NCBI RefSeq assembly: GCF_000969825.1
Contig: NZ_KQ033919.1
Location: 3,236,749 to 3,300,748 of the forward strand
Direction: 5' to 3'
DNA length: 64,000 nucleotides
Origin: Parabacteroides gordonii MS-1 = DSM 23371
GTDB taxonomy: Bacteria; Bacteroidota; Bacteroidia; Bacteroidales; Tannerellaceae
The translations under genes and the position numbers were made by a program. Shown in pieces: positions 61,002-64,000 of this stretch; within the stretch, counting starts at the first letter, position 1; each line of letters opens with the position of its first letter. The notes under the pieces were generated by a model that saw nothing but the letters and a program-made list of their open reading frames with translations, searched no databases and was not told where the DNA came from.

Positions 61002-61388
61002 ATGGAAGTAGTAAATGCAATAGGAAGACGTAAAGCAGCAGTTGCTCGCGTATTCGTAAGCGAAGGAACGGGAAAGATAACTATCAACAAACGTGATCTT
61101 GCAAATTACTTTCCTTCTACAATCCTTCAGTTCATTGTTAAGCAACCGCTTGCAAAGCTGAATGTTGAAGAACAATATGACATCAAGATCAACCTTGACG
61201 GTGGTGGTTTCAAAGGTCAGTCAGAAGCTGCTCGTTTGGCTATCGCTCGTGCTTTGATCAAGATTAATCCGGAAGATAAACCTGCGTTGAGAGCAGAAGG
61301 TTTCGTAACTCGCGATCCTCGTGCTGTTGAACGTAAGAAACCGGGTCAGCCAAAAGCTCGTAAGAGATTCCAGTTCAGCAAACGTTAA
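61002..61388 (+). CDS. rpsI: 30S ribosomal protein S9
   Basis: 128 aa with the S9 signatures AIGRRKAAVARVF and GGGFKGQSEAARLAIARAL and the conserved basic C-terminus KPGQPKARKRFQFSKR, whose tail reaches the P-site tRNA. Translationally next to rplM. Confidence 0.98.
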   Translation: MEVVNAIGRRKAAVARVFVSEGTGKITINKRDLANYFPSTILQFIVKQPLAKLNVEEQYDIKINLDGGGFKGQSEAARLAIARALIKINPEDKPALRAEGFVTRDPRAVERKKPGQPKARKRFQFSKR

Positions 61389-61524
61389 TGTTATTTGTGA
61401 GTTTCTTACAAGGACAAAGCGTTTAGTATCTAAATTGTCGGGATTTCTTTTGCATGCAGACATGCCGGAGAACTACCTGATAGTTGAAAATTAAACAGAA
61501 AGTAAACGATTTAAAAAGAAAAAA

Positions 61525-62370
61525 ATGTCAAGAGTTAATTTTGATCAGTTATTAGAAGCTGGTGTACACTTCGGACACTTGAAGAGAAAGTGGAATCCCG
61601 CTATGGCTCCTTATATCTTTATGGAGCGCAATGGTATTCATATCATTGATTTATATAAAACAGTTGCTAAAGTAGATGAAGCAGCAGAAGTAATGAAGAA
61701 CCTGGCTAAACAGGGAAAGAAAGTACTTTTCGTTGCTACTAAAAAACAAGCAAAACAAGTTGTCGCTGATAAGGCTGCTTCTGTAGGTATGCCTTACGTT
61801 ATCGAACGCTGGCCGGGTGGTATGTTGACTAACTTCCCGACTATCCGTAAAGCCATCAAAAAGATGACTACTATCGATAAGATGACAAAAGACGGTACAT
61901 TTGATAATCTGTCAAAAAGAGAAAAACTTCAGATCACTCGTCAGCGTGCTAAGCTGGAAAAGACTTTAGGTTCTATCGTAGACCTGACTCGTCTTCCGTC
62001 TGCTTTGTTCGTTGTTGACGTAATGAAAGAACATATCGCAGTTCGCGAAGCTAACCGTCTGGGTATCCCTGTATTCGGTATGGTTGATACGAACTCTGAC
62101 CCTAACAACATTGACTACGTAATCCCGGCTAACGACGACGCTACTAAATCAGTAGAAGTTATCTTAGGCGCTATCTGCGAAGCAATGAACGAAGGTCTGC
62201 AGGAACGCAAAGCTGAAAAGATCGATACGGAAGCTGCCGGCGAAGGTGAAGCTCCCAGAAGAGATCGTAAGGCAAAAGCTACTGTAAAGAAAGAACGTAC
62301 TAAGAAAGAAGACGAAGAAGCGTTGAACGCAAATGTTGCTGGAAAGTACGCTAAAGATATCGAAGAATAA
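61525..62370 (+). CDS. rpsB: 30S ribosomal protein S2
   Basis: 281 aa, with S2 motifs VHFGHLKRKWNPAMAPYIF and ERWPGGMLTNFPTIRK and the VDTNSDP segment. The last ~55 residues form a charged, Lys/Glu/Arg-rich extension beyond the ~225-residue core, as often seen in Bacteroidetes. The 136-nt gap from rpsI may hold its own leader; I could not define a structure. Confidence 0.98.
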   Translation: MSRVNFDQLLEAGVHFGHLKRKWNPAMAPYIFMERNGIHIIDLYKTVAKVDEAAEVMKNLAKQGKKVLFVATKKQAKQVVADKAASVGMPYVIERWPGGMLTNFPTIRKAIKKMTTIDKMTKDGTFDNLSKREKLQITRQRAKLEKTLGSIVDLTRLPSALFVVDVMKEHIAVREANRLGIPVFGMVDTNSDPNNIDYVIPANDDATKSVEVILGAICEAMNEGLQERKAEKIDTEAAGEGEAPRRDRKAKATVKKERTKKEDEEALNANVAGKYAKDIEE

Positions 62371-62372
62371 TT

Positions 62373-62484
62373 TAATTGACAATTGACAGTTGACAATTGA
62401 CAATTAGAATACAAAATACAATGGGCAATAGGCTTTTGACAGTTAAGTTCTTAGGACTTGTCAATTGTCCATTGTCCATTGTTG
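62373..62484. repeat. TTGACAATTGAC-type simple repeats flanking the rpsB-tsf gap
   Basis: Iterated TTGACAATTGACAGTTGAC words at 62376-62406 are answered by the complementary GTCAATTGTCCATTGTCCATTG at 62459-62480, giving a long imperfect stem with a ~55-nt loop. Such words are widespread in Bacteroidales intergenic DNA. Confidence 0.65.
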
Positions 62485-62526
62485 GTTTTTAGAATAGTAT
62501 AAACAATTAAATAAGGAAATAAGATT

Positions 62527-63516
62527 ATGGCTGTAACTATGGCTGATATTACCAAGCTGCGCAAAATGAGTGGAGCTGGTATGATGGACTGCAAGAAGGC
62601 GTTGACCGAATCTGATGGTGACATCGAAAAAGCAATGGAAATTATCCGTAAAAAAGGACAGGCTATCGCTGCTAAGCGTTCTGACCGTGACGCTGCCGAA
62701 GGTTGCGTATTAGCTAAAAAGGATGGCGGTTTCGCTGCTACTATCGCTTTGAAGTGTGAAACTGACTTCGTAGCTAAGAACGAAGATTTCATCGCTTTGA
62801 CTCAGGCTATTCTGGATGCTGCTGTGGCTAACAAGTGTCAGACATTGGATGAAATAAAAGCATTGCCTATGGGTAATGGTACTATCCAGGACGCTGTTAC
62901 TGACCGTAGCGGTATCACTGGCGAGAAAATGGAACTGGACGGTTACAACGTAGTAGAAGGTGCTTATACAACTGTGTACAACCACATGGGTAAGAACCAA
63001 CTTTGTACAATCGTTGCTTTCAATAAGGAATCAGAAAGTGTTGCTCACAACATCGCTATGCAGATCGCTGCTATGAATCCTATCGCTATTGACGAAGCCG
63101 GTGTTCCTGAATCTGTAAAGGAACAGGAAATCCAGGTGGCTATCGAAAAGACTAAAGCTGAACAGGTTCAGAAAGCTGTAGAAGCTGCTTTGAAGAAAGC
63201 TGGTATCAATCCTTCACATGTGGATAGCGAAGACCATATGGAAAGTAATATGGCTAAAGGCTGGATTACTGCTGAAGACGTAGCAAAAGCTAAAGAAATT
63301 ATTGCTACTGTTTCTGCTGAAAAGGCTGCTAATCTGCCGGAACAAATGATTCAGAACATCGCTAAAGGTCGTCTTAGCAAATTCTTGAAAGAAGTTTGCT
63401 TGCTGAACCAGGAAGATATCATGGATGGCAAAAAGACTGTAGCGGAAACAATGAAGGAAGCAGATCCTGAATTGAAGATCGTTGCTTTCAAACGCTTCAC
63501 TTTGCGTGCTGAATAA
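62527..63516 (+). CDS. tsf: Translation elongation factor Ts
   Basis: Nucleotide exchange factor for EF-Tu. 329 aa with the N-terminal UBA motif (KLRKMSGAGMMDCKKALTES), the EF-Ts signature LKCETDFVAKNEDF and a C-terminal module. Standard partner of rpsB; the 156-nt gap contains the repeats at 62373-62484. It ends at a strong terminator. Confidence 0.98.
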   Translation: MAVTMADITKLRKMSGAGMMDCKKALTESDGDIEKAMEIIRKKGQAIAAKRSDRDAAEGCVLAKKDGGFAATIALKCETDFVAKNEDFIALTQAILDAAVANKCQTLDEIKALPMGNGTIQDAVTDRSGITGEKMELDGYNVVEGAYTTVYNHMGKNQLCTIVAFNKESESVAHNIAMQIAAMNPIAIDEAGVPESVKEQEIQVAIEKTKAEQVQKAVEAALKKAGINPSHVDSEDHMESNMAKGWITAEDVAKAKEIIATVSAEKAANLPEQMIQNIAKGRLSKFLKEVCLLNQEDIMDGKKTVAETMKEADPELKIVAFKRFTLRAE

Positions 63517-63540
63517 TTTACAGCGGTAAATAAGATAATA

Positions 63541-63571
63541 AAAAAGGCTGTCCGCAATGGACAGCCTTTTT
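63541..63571. terminator. Terminator of tsf
   Basis: A perfect 13-bp stem AAAAAGGCTGTCC (63541-63553) / GGACAGCCTTTTT (63559-63571) with loop GCAAT; it also serves the convergent aminotransferase gene. Confidence 0.9.
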
Positions 63572-63591
63572 TTATAGAGTTTCGTTGATTG

Positions 63592-64000
63592 TTATTTTAA
63601 TTTTGTCAGCGCATCTTTGATACGTTTGATCGCTTCAACGATCTTTTCGTCGCTGGTAGCATAACTCATACGGATACATTCGGGAGCACCGAAAGAAGTT
63701 CCGCCTACACAAGCTACGTGTGCTGCATCCAACAGGTACAATGCCAGGTCGTCAGCATTTTTGATGGTAGTCTGACCGTCTGTTTTACCGAAGTAGTAGC
63801 TGCATTTCGGGAACAGGTAGAAAGCACCTTCCGGCTTGTTGATTTCGAATCCCGGAACATCTTTAGCCAAAGATACGATCAGGTCGCGACGGCGTTCGAA
63901 TGCTTTACGCATTTCTTCAACCGGAGCCTGTGTGCCTGTATAAGCAACTTCAGCAGCCACCTGTGATACGGAACAAGGGCCTGATGTATATTGTCCCTGT
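63592..64000 (-). CDS. PLP-dependent aminotransferase, aspartate type (5' part beyond window)
   Basis: The C-terminal ~136 residues of a class I/II aminotransferase. Visible are QYTSGPCSVSQVAAEVAYTG (the segment that follows the PLP-lysine region), the small-domain strand KPEGAFYLFPKCSYYFG and the substrate-carboxylate Arg motif PECIRMSYATSD. It resembles Bacteroidales aspartate aminotransferases, but the PLP lysine lies outside the window, so substrate specificity is not shown here. Confidence 0.93.
   Translation of the reverse strand, partial: QGQYTSGPCSVSQVAAEVAYTGTQAPVEEMRKAFERRRDLIVSLAKDVPGFEINKPEGAFYLFPKCSYYFGKTDGQTTIKNADDLALYLLDAAHVACVGGTSFGAPECIRMSYATSDEKIVEAIKRIKDALTKLK

Overview
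The window looks like a chromosomal segment of a Bacteroidales bacterium, most likely Parabacteroides or a close relative (inference). The reasons are primary promoters of the Bacteroidetes form (TTG, about 19-20 nt, TAnnTTTG), a TonB-dependent receptor with a carboxypeptidase-like N-terminal domain, very large secreted proteins sharing a Bacteroidales-type C-terminal domain, and the order rplM-rpsI-rpsB-tsf. I see no tRNA, rRNA, CRISPR array, prophage, transposase or IS element. Intergenic DNA is unusually long and structured at 660-2025, 10976-11934 and 58132-59185.

Layout. 1-659 is the ATPase of a MacB/LolD-type ABC exporter, cut by the window edge. 2026-20828 carries three very large secreted proteins: two paralogues with a common C-terminal domain and a common structured 3' UTR, and one LRR/MBG-repeat protein. 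They are interrupted by an operon of ferredoxin, small membrane protein and ECF sigma factor, by nudC, by an S9 peptidase and by a lipoprotein gene. The second surface protein gene lies behind a candidate invertible promoter that points away from the gene in this sequence. 20920-22263 holds an acyltransferase and a small secreted protein. 22350-38292 is a remarkable export locus: TolC-like protein, HlyD-like adaptor, five MacB-type permeases and a propeller lipoprotein, with no ATPase. A secreted metallopeptidase and a divergent NtrC-type regulator/histidine kinase pair (39481-41861) follow.

Regulatory logic of the export locus. The 1-659 ATPase, the TolC operon and the second permease operon each have a sigma-54 promoter (TGGCA...TTTGT/C). 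Exactly 55 nt upstream of each is a pair of 14-bp GTGC..GCAC-type sites spaced 21 bp. A fourth such pair lies beside the NtrC-type regulator gene. This ties the distant ATPase to the ATPase-less permeases as one regulon, with the local regulator as the obvious candidate activator.

41869-52193 is a sensory region: hybrid histidine kinase, TonB-dependent receptor, a partner-switching operon (RsbW-like kinase, Cache/HAMP/SpoIIE phosphatase, NMT1-like binding protein, degenerate RsbW-STAS fusion) and a membrane AraC-type regulator. 52296-58131 is housekeeping: mnmD, trxA, dnaE and a RelA/SpoT-fold protein. 58132-59185 is repeat-rich DNA followed by an outer-membrane protein gene and two tiny membrane-protein genes. 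60398-63516 holds the L13 leader, rplM, rpsI, rpsB and tsf, and the window ends inside an aminotransferase gene.

The least explained structure is a family of tandem imperfect palindromes. Two arrays of four 16-bp GTAAGG..CCTTAC-like sites, each with an exact 22-bp period, lie upstream of the phase-variable surface gene and in the 58.6 kb intergenic region. A single copy lies upstream of the ferredoxin/sigma operon. Two further arrays with other cores but 22- or 23-bp periods lie upstream of the first surface gene.
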